The notes under the pieces were generated by a model. That model was given only the letters and a program-made list of their open reading frames with translations, was not told the DNA's origin and searched no databases. Positions 8,401-16,800 of a DNA stretch of 41,080 nt are shown in pieces (positions within the stretch are counted from its first letter, which is position 1; each line of letters opens with the position of its first letter). Location of the stretch: the NCBI GenBank assembly GCA_964570325.1, contig CAZMXS010000044.1, positions 1 through 41,080 of the forward strand, given 5' to 3'. This stretch comes from CAZMXS01 sp964570325. GTDB lineage: Bacteria; Verrucomicrobiota; Kiritimatiellia; CAIQIC01; CAZMXS01. Made by a program: the position numbers and the translations under genes.

Positions 8401-10958
8401 CCACGGACCCTTACGCCGAGCGGGTTGGCCTGGATGACACGTTCCGCTTCGACACCCGCGGCCTGCCGATCGGCCCCGAAACGCCGGTGCGTGTGACGCG
8501 GCAGTTGGTCACCACCTCGGAATCGGCATTGTATAACGATCAGGGAATCCGAGCCAATCTCGCGCTCCAGACCTGGGGCGGACCCGGTTCCGCCTGGGAA
8601 AGCGACTATGCGCTGGGGACACCGCCGGAAGGCAACCGTTGTTTCCGCGCCAATGTCGTCGCCGGCGGGGGCTGGCGGCTGGCCAACAGCAACGGGCTGA
8701 ATCTGCTGGCCTTCAGCGAAGGGCATCTGGTGTTCTGGGTCAAGTCGGCCGCGCCCTTGGTGGCCGGCGTGGTGGCGGCCGGGCGGACCAACGAGGTGAA
8801 CCTGAGCAGTTACGGTCTGACCAACGGCAGTCCGTGGAAACAGGTCGTGATTCCGGTGACTGAATTGGGCTTCAAACCGGCCGATCTGACACAGGTCACG
8901 GTCCCCTTCTACATCCGCGCCGTCGGCGCGGAGTCCGCGACATTCCTGGTTGACAATGTGCGCTGGGTTACCGACACGGCGCTGGTGTACGCCGACGCCG
9001 GCACCGCACCGGACTCGGCCGTCTGGGTGTGGGGCTCCGCCCAGCTCAACGGGAGCCAGACCGGCGAGAACAACCCGGAAGGCGCTTATTGCTTCCGCAT
9101 GAGCACAACAACGTGGGGTGGCTGGGGTGTCTTTTGCACCAACGGCTATTACAATCTGTCCGCCTTCACCAACGGTTATATCGCGCTTTGGATGAAATCC
9201 ACGGACGATATCACGATCGAGGTCAAGGCCAACGGGGTTGGCCACAGCGTGAAGGCCTCGCAGTACGGCTGGTGGGGTTACTGGCAGGGGAACAGCACCA
9301 ACTGGTACCGCGTGAAAATCCCGATCAGCCACTTCGGCTTCAGCGCCGCGGATCTGGCCAAGGTCGAGGCGGCCATTGCGCTCACCATCGTCAGCACCGG
9401 CTCCAGCGCGCGCGCCACCGGATTCATTGACCTGGTCCAATGGGTTCGACCCTTCGCCGCGGCGCCGGACTTTGACCGCTACACCGTCCACCTGGCCTGC
9501 CAGGATGGCGTGGACGTGTTTCCGCCGGCCACGGCCGAACAGCCCGACTACACCGGCGCGGCGGCGTGCCACATGCTCGCGCGGTATCTGAACGGCGGCA
9601 CCGGCGGCGTCGCCCAGACGACCATTTACAATGCCTGCGCGCACGACCCGGCGCACCACAACGAAATCACGCCAACCGCCGCCGCCGGCTGGCTGAACCA
9701 AAACGTGGTCGCCGGCTATTCCTTCGGCGCCATGTCGGCCACGAACCTCAACGAAGCGCTGCGAACGGCGGTATACTGGATGGATTACGTGCCGTATGGC
9801 GGCCTGAAAACGCCGGTTCCGATCCTGTGCGGAACGAATTGGAATTACAAAGTGCTGCGCGGCTTCCAGACCGACCGCAAGCCATACAACGGCTGGGGCG
9901 GCAACACAAACAGTTACACCATCCACGGGCTCTGGCTGACGGATCCGACCGTCGCCGGGCTGGGTTACAATCAATTTGCAACGCCGGCGGAAATGGCAAC
10001 CATCTACCGTCCATCCGTCGCCCCGGCCACCTACTGGATGGTCTGCGAACCGCCGGAGGATTATGCGCTTCAAGCCGCGGCGCTGGCGGAAATCAGCCGG
10101 ACCGAATTGACTATGGCGCCGCCGCCGGCCAACCCGGCCCTGGCGGCCGCGCTCCGCGCGCTGTTGCCCGCCGGCACGGCGGCCGGCGCCCGCCGCAGCG
10201 CAAACGACGCAACCCTGCCGGCCGACCTGTTCGAGTCCGTGCCCTCCGCATTGCGAACCGATGCCGGATTCATGAATCTTTTCCGTCAGTGCACCGCCAC
10301 CAACTACTACGTGGTCAATCCCACCAACGCCGCGGCAACCTACGTCCTGGCGGCGGGCGGCCAGCGCGGGCCGGGCACGACGCTTTTCGTGCTCAAACTC
10401 AACGCGACCAACGCCGCGCTGCAACTGGCCACCTGGCAACCGATGCCCTCTTTCTTCCCGCCGGTTCCGGAAGCCGCCGCAGTCTGGGCCAGCCGTCGGG
10501 CCATCGGCCAACCGCAGGCGGCCTGCGTCAAGGCCGAGCTGGTGTATGATCCGGCCGTGGACGCGTCGCCCTTCTTCCCGCGCTGGCAAGTAGTCTTGAA
10601 TGCGGGCGGCACCACCTATGTGACGACGGTCAACCAGCAGTACGACCTCAACGGCGACGAGGACGGCGATGGCATGAGCGACCGGATGGAGTTGTATACC
10701 GGCACCGATCCGTCGGACCGCGCGTCCGCGTATCACCTGGAAGCCGGCGCGGCCGGCACGCCCCAGCAACCGGATCCGGCGCGGGTGACGCTTTCCTGGC
10801 CCAGTGTGGCGGGCCGCCGCTACAGCCTCCACGGCGCGGCTGATTTGAAATCCGGATTCCAGGTCATCGAATCCCATATCCCGGCCACGCCGCCGCTGAA
10901 CGTCTACACCTCGCCATTGCCGGCCGCGGCCTATTTTTACCGGGTGGAAGCGGAATGA
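2433..10958 (+). CDS. giant secreted GH42-like beta-galactosidase multidomain protein
   Basis: A 2841-residue protein starting at an ATG with GGAG 8 nt upstream. After a signal peptide (cleavage likely after about residue 28, ...ARAG) comes a TIM barrel of the GH42/GH-A clan. NEYG supplies the acid/base E198 and VVYSETGF the nucleophile E369; the 171-residue spacing equals that of Thermus GH42 (E141/E312, established knowledge). A trimerisation-like domain follows (about 460-600). Then come two LamG/DUF1080-like modules opening DDFNDGNCDGW (about 1168-1357) and EDNFNDSNYNGW (about 1663-1830), and a tandem pair of jelly-roll modules (about 2023-2180 and 2185-2340). Next is a C39-peptidase-like segment (about 2350-2533), a TSP3-like calcium stretch DGDGMSDRMELYTGTDP (about 2745) and a C-terminal beta module. 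It probably acts outside the cell on galactose-containing glycans; the true substrate is unknown. Confidence 0.8.
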   Translation: MSKRFISGCAHAAFFVFILGTGPAARAGNFITAKDDYLWDPATGKPFIPHGIAYQTWNRPLGVWQTHDQIDKDLDDMVRMGANSIRVDFVWQHIEGRGDNLFDWDNYDHLIRACEKRNIKIFALVGYQWPPDWFADDMYTMHPPGPDSEGIYHPERWQSDIINYEHPQARAQYAEFFTHVCGRYKDSEAIAGWIVGNEYGYLGLWSLKYDGYDPWCEQAFRNWCQTRYTNIVALNSAWGSAYTGFSQIVLSDTYEWKGTAGALWSDMVQWHEDSIAAFTAFGAQAAHAADTNHLLAYSTVGMQWGEEDWRYHAEDRGKITRACAAAGAPLGFFAVNNYPWALDGHETRNGQWGVSYTKKVTGVPVVYSETGFTSSETLFPGVDEVRQGILIRNSLWEALSCGGIGTHIFTWQDRPYMTDREKGFGIVTPDRRDKPAMWECRNLHYQLEQVDIGRLLSGSRDPTPDIAFLWVDATDSQYIRFENEMQQEAGALERLGYEPNFIMSLNELAAGAYTNFRVLILPRNMRCDNVVPNSGGKTLNDYLRTVVLPAGVHVIAVADLPGIQDRWGKPRAAAQAELDALFGIDAADLGGFQPDGTMDDSVNYGYWRTIKVRYNDNAPAALRGFEYRPSVWKYNDRIRVTDGTLWAVMDTTNNRGFESSASQVPAWGTWGNVHVRQWFPREGANHLQLWSWSGLWQDFEDVVPGHAYSAWAYLRNNRDDPLTNNTYGVVTLEWYDRNGQKVGEAESPRLTGPNDDWQRFAAVSVAPTNAHTGRVVIKCNCDGPTPTGSLFVDGETCAPAVVAKDHGAGKAIIVLHSLETYPDADGDWNADAVTWTWRSDVLRGLIQDYCGVQPRIQALGTNAALCLPEYRVCADGSYLINVKSYLYNWHLPNGGTTTVFTIKSDMLRGHTIESLTRARIIETNSDGLFDLTLDPDGTEIIHAYSNPPLPLIQIADAPSLIHPTGDQVLQIKVRYDCIGRTNLALKLAFMENGDNGDGITNEIHQLIATNITGGAGLHTFWMWIPDYDADDPDYLSTPEGGRYQFKAWFEDRQGQFVAAAVPQATELKWGIRPTCALPTNVVKGGQYAISFKWEELMEYLPWERTSLTRNDAFPTRVAVFRSSKTEARHPGHFTQVNQVCDWLESLGYESGNNTDIAFDNVTVAGLFADDFNDGNCDGWTRAAGCGNWDPTGGVLRAWRIGNDDNIIVAGQPTWSNYTVSADIRYNRQGPYFNDAEIYLRYQDRNNYYKVGIRNFYGYWRLKYTVKAGGQIVDQNWAYYFSKTNRPVEGTWYNLKIAAQTNLFRVYFDQREVGSFTATNFAAGRIALGTKAVQLGIYDPQRGYYFVDDDELSMDGGPLDLNWGYLHQFFATLMLPGVYVMSDTEVHNLRAWLTNGLYSVIATDGGTAMQDETGAWDLGRVEDLFGAQATIGVISNITGVTIGDANHYITLDYAAGDAVAASGPAHFWRAASNGLALGTMTGGGTSAPALLCRKINENSWRPAKAFCFNFNAAAAGQLQGAFSQLARRVFEWARGEAYKVHMELNYGMIPCATLDGWALGADGTNTLVFRVPEDGLMTGSNLMWTMYVHPWDSENPWANHGGFYSSANDSAARPVTLPGKGLQIIGGADAVFAGRAWGLYAVYNTEGEACTLYYGLQDKGNLLGEDNFNDSNYNGWAVSGGAHIGWSATTRVLRAAVLGAGGEARITREGLNVSNRNLTVEFDCRFTNGANTAGLLYRGVPLYIGPARCGWADTNAAYLANATVWATAGWHRVMVNIRSGAPHWRSDLYVDGLPLFVNERIEVAAFATNTLGFFSPTNAGAVEWDNFRVADEEYSTGQQVVSGLCLATNAEPNFWAWVPDYDPAWNEYTGYPRGGSNEWYMYLDGQGVNARARVQVYFSPRLMVEHPAFPSNLQPGVSYNVPIEWENLAADAVPSRLRIELVEPYRGVTYATADYWITNATGSGFFPVFVPEMIPAGNDFLWAAYIYTTNATDPYAERVGLDDTFRFDTRGLPIGPETPVRVTRQLVTTSESALYNDQGIRANLALQTWGGPGSAWESDYALGTPPEGNRCFRANVVAGGGWRLANSNGLNLLAFSEGHLVFWVKSAAPLVAGVVAAGRTNEVNLSSYGLTNGSPWKQVVIPVTELGFKPADLTQVTVPFYIRAVGAESATFLVDNVRWVTDTALVYADAGTAPDSAVWVWGSAQLNGSQTGENNPEGAYCFRMSTTTWGGWGVFCTNGYYNLSAFTNGYIALWMKSTDDITIEVKANGVGHSVKASQYGWWGYWQGNSTNWYRVKIPISHFGFSAADLAKVEAAIALTIVSTGSSARATGFIDLVQWVRPFAAAPDFDRYTVHLACQDGVDVFPPATAEQPDYTGAAACHMLARYLNGGTGGVAQTTIYNACAHDPAHHNEITPTAAAGWLNQNVVAGYSFGAMSATNLNEALRTAVYWMDYVPYGGLKTPVPILCGTNWNYKVLRGFQTDRKPYNGWGGNTNSYTIHGLWLTDPTVAGLGYNQFATPAEMATIYRPSVAPATYWMVCEPPEDYALQAAALAEISRTELTMAPPPANPALAAALRALLPAGTAAGARRSANDATLPADLFESVPSALRTDAGFMNLFRQCTATNYYVVNPTNAAATYVLAAGGQRGPGTTLFVLKLNATNAALQLATWQPMPSFFPPVPEAAAVWASRRAIGQPQAACVKAELVYDPAVDASPFFPRWQVVLNAGGTTYVTTVNQQYDLNGDEDGDGMSDRMELYTGTDPSDRASAYHLEAGAAGTPQQPDPARVTLSWPSVAGRRYSLHGAADLKSGFQVIESHIPATPPLNVYTSPLPAAAYFYRVEAE

Positions 10959-11132
10959 GCGGGGAACTCAAAACAGCCTATCCACCGGGCGGGGCAGCGC
11001 TTGCCTGCGACGCCGTTCAACCGGCCCCATCAACCCATGCGGATCAACCCGGATGCTCATCAAGATTATCTTTGAACCTTAAACTTGAATTCTTGAAATA
11101 GTCGCGCGCGAGCAGGAACATCTTTTCAACTT

Positions 11133-12197
11133 ATGAAACCTTCATCAAAAAGACTGACGCTCTGGCAGATCGCCGACCTGGCGGGCACCTCCAAAAGCAC
11201 GGTCAGCCGCGTGCTGACCAACGATCCGCACGTCTCGGAGGAAACGCGCCGGCGGATTCAGGCGGTGATCCAGGAGCGCGGGTTCCAGCCCAACTTATTC
11301 GCGCGCGGCTTGCGTGGCGGACGCACCGGCCAGATCGCGGTGATCGGCCGCTGGATGGAACGCGGGTTCATCGCGGACGTGATCCGCGGCATTGACGACG
11401 TCGCCGGCCGCAACGACGCGCACGTGTTGAGCTGTTTTGCGCACAGCACGGAAGACTTCATCGCGCTCTGGCGCAAGTTCGCGCAGAGCGGCCAGGTGGA
11501 CGGCACGGTGCTGATCGCCCCGCCCACCGAGTTGCTGGCCCACGAGGTGGACCCCGGCGATGTGCCGGTGGTGCTTTGCGCGTGCCAGGCCCCGAACAGC
11601 CGCAAGGGTTGGAAAGGCGTGGACACCGTAATGCTGGACAATCGGAAGGCGATCGAGGAAATGCTCAAACACCTGCTGGATCAGGGTTGCCGGCACATCG
11701 TGCACATGGCCGGCAGCGCCGATATCTACGAGACTCGCGAGCGCGCCCGGATATTCTCGGAATACCTCGATCGTTTCCCGGGGCTGCAGACGGAAATCAT
11801 CCCGGTGCCCGAAACGCGCGAGATGGCGCGCTTGAAAACCTTTGAATATCTGAAAGACCACGACCAAAAGGCGCCCGACGTTTTCTTCTGTTTCAACGAT
11901 GACATCGCCATCGGCGTAATCCTGGCCTTGAAGGAGGCCGGCATCCAGGTTCCGGCGCAGACGGCGGTGACCGGCTTCGACGACGACGAACTCGCGGAGT
12001 TTGTGGGCCTGACGACCATCCATGTGCCGATGGTGCTGATCGGCCAGGAAGCGATGCGCCTGTTGTTGTTGCGCCTGAACGAAAGCGAGGAATCGCGCAT
12101 TGCGCGCCATACCCTGATCGAGCTGATCCTGAAAGTCCGTTCCAGCAGCATGATCCGCGAAGCCCGCGGCGCCGGCGCGGCGGCCGCTGCCGGCTGA
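11133..12197 (+). CDS. LacI-family transcriptional regulator
   Basis: A 354-residue protein with an N-terminal helix-turn-helix and hinge (LWQIADLAGTSKSTVSRVLT, then SEETRRRIQAVIQERGFQPN, about residues 9-58). A periplasmic-binding-protein-like effector domain follows, with typical LacI segments such as VAVTGFDDDELAEF near residue 285. It should bind a CG-centred palindrome as a dimer and respond to a sugar. It lies between the GH42-like gene and the GH57/GH13 genes. CG-centred palindromes occur at 2286, 13747 and 18195, which makes a local regulon likely but unproven. The 174 bp upstream contains an AT-rich stretch with TTGAATTCTTGAAA but no clear promoter. Confidence 0.9.
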   Translation: MKPSSKRLTLWQIADLAGTSKSTVSRVLTNDPHVSEETRRRIQAVIQERGFQPNLFARGLRGGRTGQIAVIGRWMERGFIADVIRGIDDVAGRNDAHVLSCFAHSTEDFIALWRKFAQSGQVDGTVLIAPPTELLAHEVDPGDVPVVLCACQAPNSRKGWKGVDTVMLDNRKAIEEMLKHLLDQGCRHIVHMAGSADIYETRERARIFSEYLDRFPGLQTEIIPVPETREMARLKTFEYLKDHDQKAPDVFFCFNDDIAIGVILALKEAGIQVPAQTAVTGFDDDELAEFVGLTTIHVPMVLIGQEAMRLLLLRLNESEESRIARHTLIELILKVRSSSMIREARGAGAAAAAG

Positions 12198-12239
12198 CGC
12201 CGGCTTGATCCGGCCGGCCGGCCATGGCATACTGGCGAT

Positions 12240-12746
12240 GTGAGCGAACCGGTTACGGACAACTCTTTGCCGGACGATGTGCGTTGGCGGCTGCAGCAGG
12301 CCGACGGATATCTGGATCTGCGCCTGCCGGAGCGCGCGCAACGCGAATGGGAGCGGATTCCCGCCGAACTACGTGAGGCGCTCCCTGTTTTGGAGCTATC
12401 GCTGCGCCTCGCGCTGGACACGCGCGACTGGGCCGAAGCCGCGCGCATCGCCCGGCGGCTGCGCGATCAACAGCCGAACGAAGCCGCGTACTGGGTGCAC
12501 CTGGCATACGCCACACGCCGCTGCGAAGGGATCGAGGCGGCGCGGGAGATCCTGCTGCAAGCGCAGACACGATTCAAAACCGAAGCCGTCATCCCCTACA
12601 ACCTGGCCTGCTACGAATGCCGGCTGGGGCGGCATGCCGCCTCATTGGATCTGCTTGAACGGGCCATCCAATTGGACCAGCACTACCGCGCGCTGGCGCT
12701 CGAGGACGACGACCTCGAGCCGTTGTGGGACCGGATCGGGGAATAG
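12240..12746 (+). CDS. small tetratricopeptide-repeat protein
   Basis: A 168-residue protein made of about three helical TPR units. Examples are DWAEAARIARRLRDQQPNEA, then AYWVHLAYATRRCEGIEAAREILLQA, then VIPYNLACYECRLGRHAASLDLLERAIQLD. There is no signal peptide, so it is probably cytoplasmic. The start is GTG at 12240, which overlaps an ATG-TGA in another frame and has no strong Shine-Dalgarno. It follows the LacI gene after 42 bp on the same strand, so it may be co-transcribed. Similar small TPR proteins are common orphan genes in PVC bacteria; partner and role are unknown. Confidence 0.7.
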   Translation: MSEPVTDNSLPDDVRWRLQQADGYLDLRLPERAQREWERIPAELREALPVLELSLRLALDTRDWAEAARIARRLRDQQPNEAAYWVHLAYATRRCEGIEAAREILLQAQTRFKTEAVIPYNLACYECRLGRHAASLDLLERAIQLDQHYRALALEDDDLEPLWDRIGE

Positions 12747-12961
12747 CGCAGTACGCAAACCGAATGCGACGCCGCCGGCACCCGAGGCGTCTCGTTCCAA
12801 ACGCAATGGCGGAACAAGGAAGGTGCTAAAGGTTGACGCGGATAGAACACCCGCGGTCGGCGGAGCGCGGGACGCTTCCGCCCGCGCCACGACGGCTTGG
12901 CACAGGCGCTCCGGCGCGGGATGGGTCAAATAGGTGCGGGTGCGCACGTTTGGACGCGCCA

Positions 12962-12990
12962 TTGACAAACCAGGGACGCGTTTCTACTTT
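12962..12990 (+). promoter_or_regulatory. candidate sigma70 promoter of the receiver-domain gene
   Basis: TTGACA (12962-12967) and TACTTT (12985-12990) are separated by exactly 17 bp and lie 24 bp before the ATG at 13015. The -35 is perfect and the -10 is weak. The rest of the gap from 12747 shows no gene. Confidence 0.45.
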
Positions 12991-13014
12991 AAGACTGCGC
13001 TAACGGAGGCCCAT

Positions 13015-13701
13015 ATGCCCAGTCTGGACGAGATGAAAGACATTGTGGAGCGGATGCAGCGCGAGGTGGACAAGGCCAAGCAATTGATGACTCAATTCGA
13101 CGGGGCTGTCAACGAGCTTAACAACCTGCTGGCCGTGATGCACGGCAATGCGCAACTGGCGCAGCGCAGCCCCACCGCCGAGGCGCAGAGCGAGTTAATC
13201 AACGTGGTCCTGGCCAGCACCGCCCGGGCGCGCCAAATCGTGCGCGACACCTTGAGCGCGCATGTCACCGCCGCGGCATCCGCGCCTTCGGCGAAAGAAC
13301 AAAAGCCACCAGTGACGGCAGACATTCTGATCGTGGATGATGAGAAACTGCTCTGTTCCATGGTCGGCCGAGTGCTGAGCGAGGATGGGCACACGGTGGC
13401 CCAGGCGTACAGCGGCCAGGAAGCGCTCGAGTATTGCCAGAAAAAGGCGTTCGACATCATCTTCCTGGATGTGCGCCTGCGCGACATGAGCGGGATCGAG
13501 GTTTGGCGCCGCCTGCGCCGGACTCCCGTCAAGCCCTGTGTCATCTTCTTCTCCGGCGATCCGACCATCCAGGATCCCGCCCTGTTGATCCGCCAGGAAG
13601 GCGCGGACGGTTTCATCCGCAAGCCATTCGACATTAACGAGATCAAGAACGTCGTCTTCTACATTCTCAGCAAGCGGACCGCGCGCGGCACACGCGGCTG
13701 A
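13015..13701 (+). CDS. receiver-domain protein with a histidine-less DHp-like N-terminus
   Basis: A 228-residue protein; the ATG at 13015 follows CGGAGG. Residues 1-85 form a helical region whose core, VNELNNLLAVMHGNAQL, matches the H-box of hybrid sensor kinases (usual form AHDFNNLL..I.GNAEL), but the phosphoaccepting His is Asn33. Residues about 104-225 are a full receiver domain. The acidic pair is D108/D109, the phosphoacceptor D152 (FLDVRL), the switch residue S180 (FFSGD) and the conserved lysine K203 (RKPF). No output domain or kinase ATPase domain is present. It probably works as a single-domain receiver that dimerises or docks through the pseudo-DHp helices. No partner kinase is encoded nearby. 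Confidence 0.85.
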   Translation: MPSLDEMKDIVERMQREVDKAKQLMTQFDGAVNELNNLLAVMHGNAQLAQRSPTAEAQSELINVVLASTARARQIVRDTLSAHVTAAASAPSAKEQKPPVTADILIVDDEKLLCSMVGRVLSEDGHTVAQAYSGQEALEYCQKKAFDIIFLDVRLRDMSGIEVWRRLRRTPVKPCVIFFSGDPTIQDPALLIRQEGADGFIRKPFDINEIKNVVFYILSKRTARGTRG

Positions 13702-13746
13702 ACACATTTTTCCGCATCGCCCCCTATACAATTCGCCCCACTAGGT

Positions 13747-13758
13747 GTAACGCTTTAC
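13747..13758. promoter_or_regulatory. candidate LacI-type operator upstream of the GH57 gene
   Basis: GTAACGCTTTAC is a 12-bp near-palindrome (five of six pairs match). It sits within AGGTGTAAC...ACCTAAAA, 94 bp before the GH57 start. The segment CGCTTTAC followed by a pyrimidine, then TAAAA or AAAAA, recurs upstream of the GH13 gene, and GGTGTAAC is also shared. A TATACAAT about 20 bp upstream could be a -10 box, which would put the site at or just after the transcription start. Confidence 0.45.
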
Positions 13759-13852
13759 CTAAAATGGGTGACAGGCGGTTCAACGCTGGTTTTTTTTGCC
13801 CTTACTAATAAAAAGATAGGCATGGCGATTCTTGTAGCTGGAGGGATAAGCG

Positions 13853-16800
13853 ATGGCGACATGGAGCAAACGGACGGCATTCACGGTTGGCCTGCTGACG
13901 GCGGCGGCGGTGCTAACGGGAACGGCCGGGGCCAACCAAAATGTGAATGTCACGCGGTTCTGGCATCTGCATCAACCCATTTACTGGCCGGAATGGAACG
14001 GCAATGGTTCCCAAACCGAGCGCATTCAGTACGCGTGGGATTCGATTGTGCTCAAGAGCAGCCAGACGTACGGCACGGGTGTTGAGCACCCCGAGAACAA
14101 CCTGACCGATATCTTCGGCACCTCCGACCGGGTTGCCGCTTACCAGAGCCGGCCGCGCGACGCGCTGGCCGGCATCAACAGCGCCGCCGGTTTTGCGATG
14201 AGCTATTCGGGCTCATTGATTGACAATGTCCGCAATCTCGGCGCGAACGGCCAGCTCGGTTACAGCAGCAGTTGGTGGAACGGCAACCGCGAAGCCAGCG
14301 GCTGGACCACGCCTTCCGGCAGCCGGCGGCTGGACCTGGTCGGATTCACTTACCACCATTCGCTCGCCCCTTTGCTCCCCAAATCCGTTTTTCGCAAGGA
14401 GCTCCAGATGTTCAAGCAGGCTTGGTGGAAGGCTTGGAATAAAAATTCCGACTTGAGCGACCACTCGAAGGGCTACTTCCCGACGGAGATGGCCTTTTCC
14501 CGGCACTTGGTGGATGTGCTGGCGGACGAGGGCTACGAGTGGGCCATTGTGGCCAGCCACCATCTCAGCCGCACTTGCCCGACTTACTTCAATTACGCCA
14601 ATCCCACCGGCACCTACAATATCTACTCCAGCCCCCCGAACCGGGCAGACCTGCTGGGTCCCTCCCCGACCACGGGCTGGTGGTACTCGGAACCCAATCC
14701 CGGCAACGCCGCATGGAACGTCGCGCCGCACGCCTACCAATTGCACCGCGTCAAGTATGTCAACCCCGCGACTGGCGCCGAAAAAAGTCTGTTGGTCGTG
14801 CCGTCCGACGATGTGCTCAGTTACCGCTATGGCTATGCCAACGAGGGCATCTCCAAGATCCAAACCTACATCGCTCCCTTCGCCACCAATGCCAGCCGCC
14901 CCGTCATCGTCATGCCCGCCACCGATGGCGACAACGCCTGGGGCGGCGGGTATGACTCGTGGATGACCGCCACCCCGCAGTACATCAACGACTCGCTGTC
15001 GGCCGGCTATAAGGCCGCGTCGGTGCAGGATTTCGTCAATGCGTATGGCGCCGCGGCGCCCTACGCGCACGTCGAAGACGGCGCCTGGATATTCCCGGAG
15101 ATGGATTACGGCTCGCCGTATTTCCTGAAATGGATTGAGCCCCCGGTGAAAGATAACGGCAGCAACAACTATCCCAATACGAAGATTGACCTGGAAACGC
15201 CCGGCTTCGCGCTGAAGTTCTGGAGCTATGCCCCGCTGATGGCCGGCGCAAACTGGTGCGAAACCGCCGAGCAGATTTTAACGGGCCTGGGCGGCAGTGT
15301 GCAGGCATGGAAAATCCAGGCGCCCTATGACTGGGACGGCTCCTATACCAGCCCTAATGTTGTCGAGCGCGCCTGGCACATCTATCTCGGCGGCTTGGAT
15401 TCCGGCTTCAACTACTACGGCGGCCTGGGCAACGACGACGAGGTCAAGCCGTCGCTGGCCACCAAGCGCGCGATTGATCTGCTGCAGTCGTTCATGAGCA
15501 CCAACCTCGCCAACGATCAGACTCCCCCGACCGTGCTCAAGCCCCAGCGCTTCCCCTATAACCCCGGCGCGTACACATTCGGCTGGTTCAACAGCTACGG
15601 CAGCGGCACCAATGCCGCGTTTCTCAAGAAAATGCGCTCCGAGTTCTACATCTGGACGCACGCCTACGACGTGTCCGGCATCACCAGCATCGTGGCCAAA
15701 GTCCGGCTCGATGGCGACGGGGTGAATTCGATGGCCAATAATCAGAATGAAACCTATGCAGGCGGCGCCGATGTGGGCGCGTGGGTCGCCCTGCCCATGA
15801 CCAAGCGCACACTGCCCAAGACCCAAAGCGAACTGAACGCCGCGGCCAACAACTCGCAAATCAACTACTTCATCACCTCGGACGAAATTGCGGACTACTA
15901 TTTCGTAAAAATCACCGACGCCAACCTGTCCGGATTCCGCGGCAAATTACTGGACTACTATGTCGAGGCCTGCGATGCCCGCGGGAACCGGCACCAATCG
16001 GAGATTCAGCACGTCTTCGTGGAGGATGACAACATCGCGCCGACACCGCCCTCCCCGGTCACGTTCTCGTCCGATCCACGCAACTGCGCGCCGCTGGTCG
16101 TCACGTACAACGCGACCGGCCGCGTGCTGCAGGCGGACAGCCCGGTTTACCAGCAGATCAGTTTTGACAGCGGCACGAATTGGGCGCGCCAGGCGATGAC
16201 CGCGCAGGGCGGCCTGTTGTGGGTATACTCCAACACCGTGCCCAGCAATGCCTCGAGCGCAATTGTGTGGTTTGAGAACAGCAATGGCTCGCACATTGAC
16301 AGCAATGGCGGCACCAACTGGACCACCGCCATCCGCGATTGCTACGCGCCCACCGGCGCAGTATGGACCGTACCGGCCGCGCCCAATGGCTGCGACCCGG
16401 TCACCATCTGGTACAATCCGGCAGGCCGGGCGCTGGCCAGCGCCAATCCCGTTTACATCCATGTCGGGCGCAACGGCTGGCAGGATGTGCTCAATCCGGA
16501 TCCGGCGATGACCGCGAGCGGCAGCTACTGGTACTACGTCTATACCCCGACCGCCGGAATTTACCAGATTGATGTCGTCTTTAACAACGGGTCCGGCACC
16601 TGGGACAACAACGGCGGCGCGGACTGGCACCTCGCCGTCACGAACTGCAACGCCGCCACCAACCCTCCGATTCCGTTGGGCGTCGTCATCACCAATCCGG
16701 CGGCCGATTCGATCACTGTCGGCGCGTCAACCGCGCAATATACGGTCCAGGGCACGGCCGGCACCAACGTCACCGCGCCGCAACTGGTCTGGGCCAACTC

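Noticed and set aside
12277..12933. Alternative 218-codon plus frame overlapping the small TPR gene
   Set aside because: The product is rich in Arg/Thr/Pro/Ser with no pattern, while the overlapping GTG-started frame has regular TPR helices.
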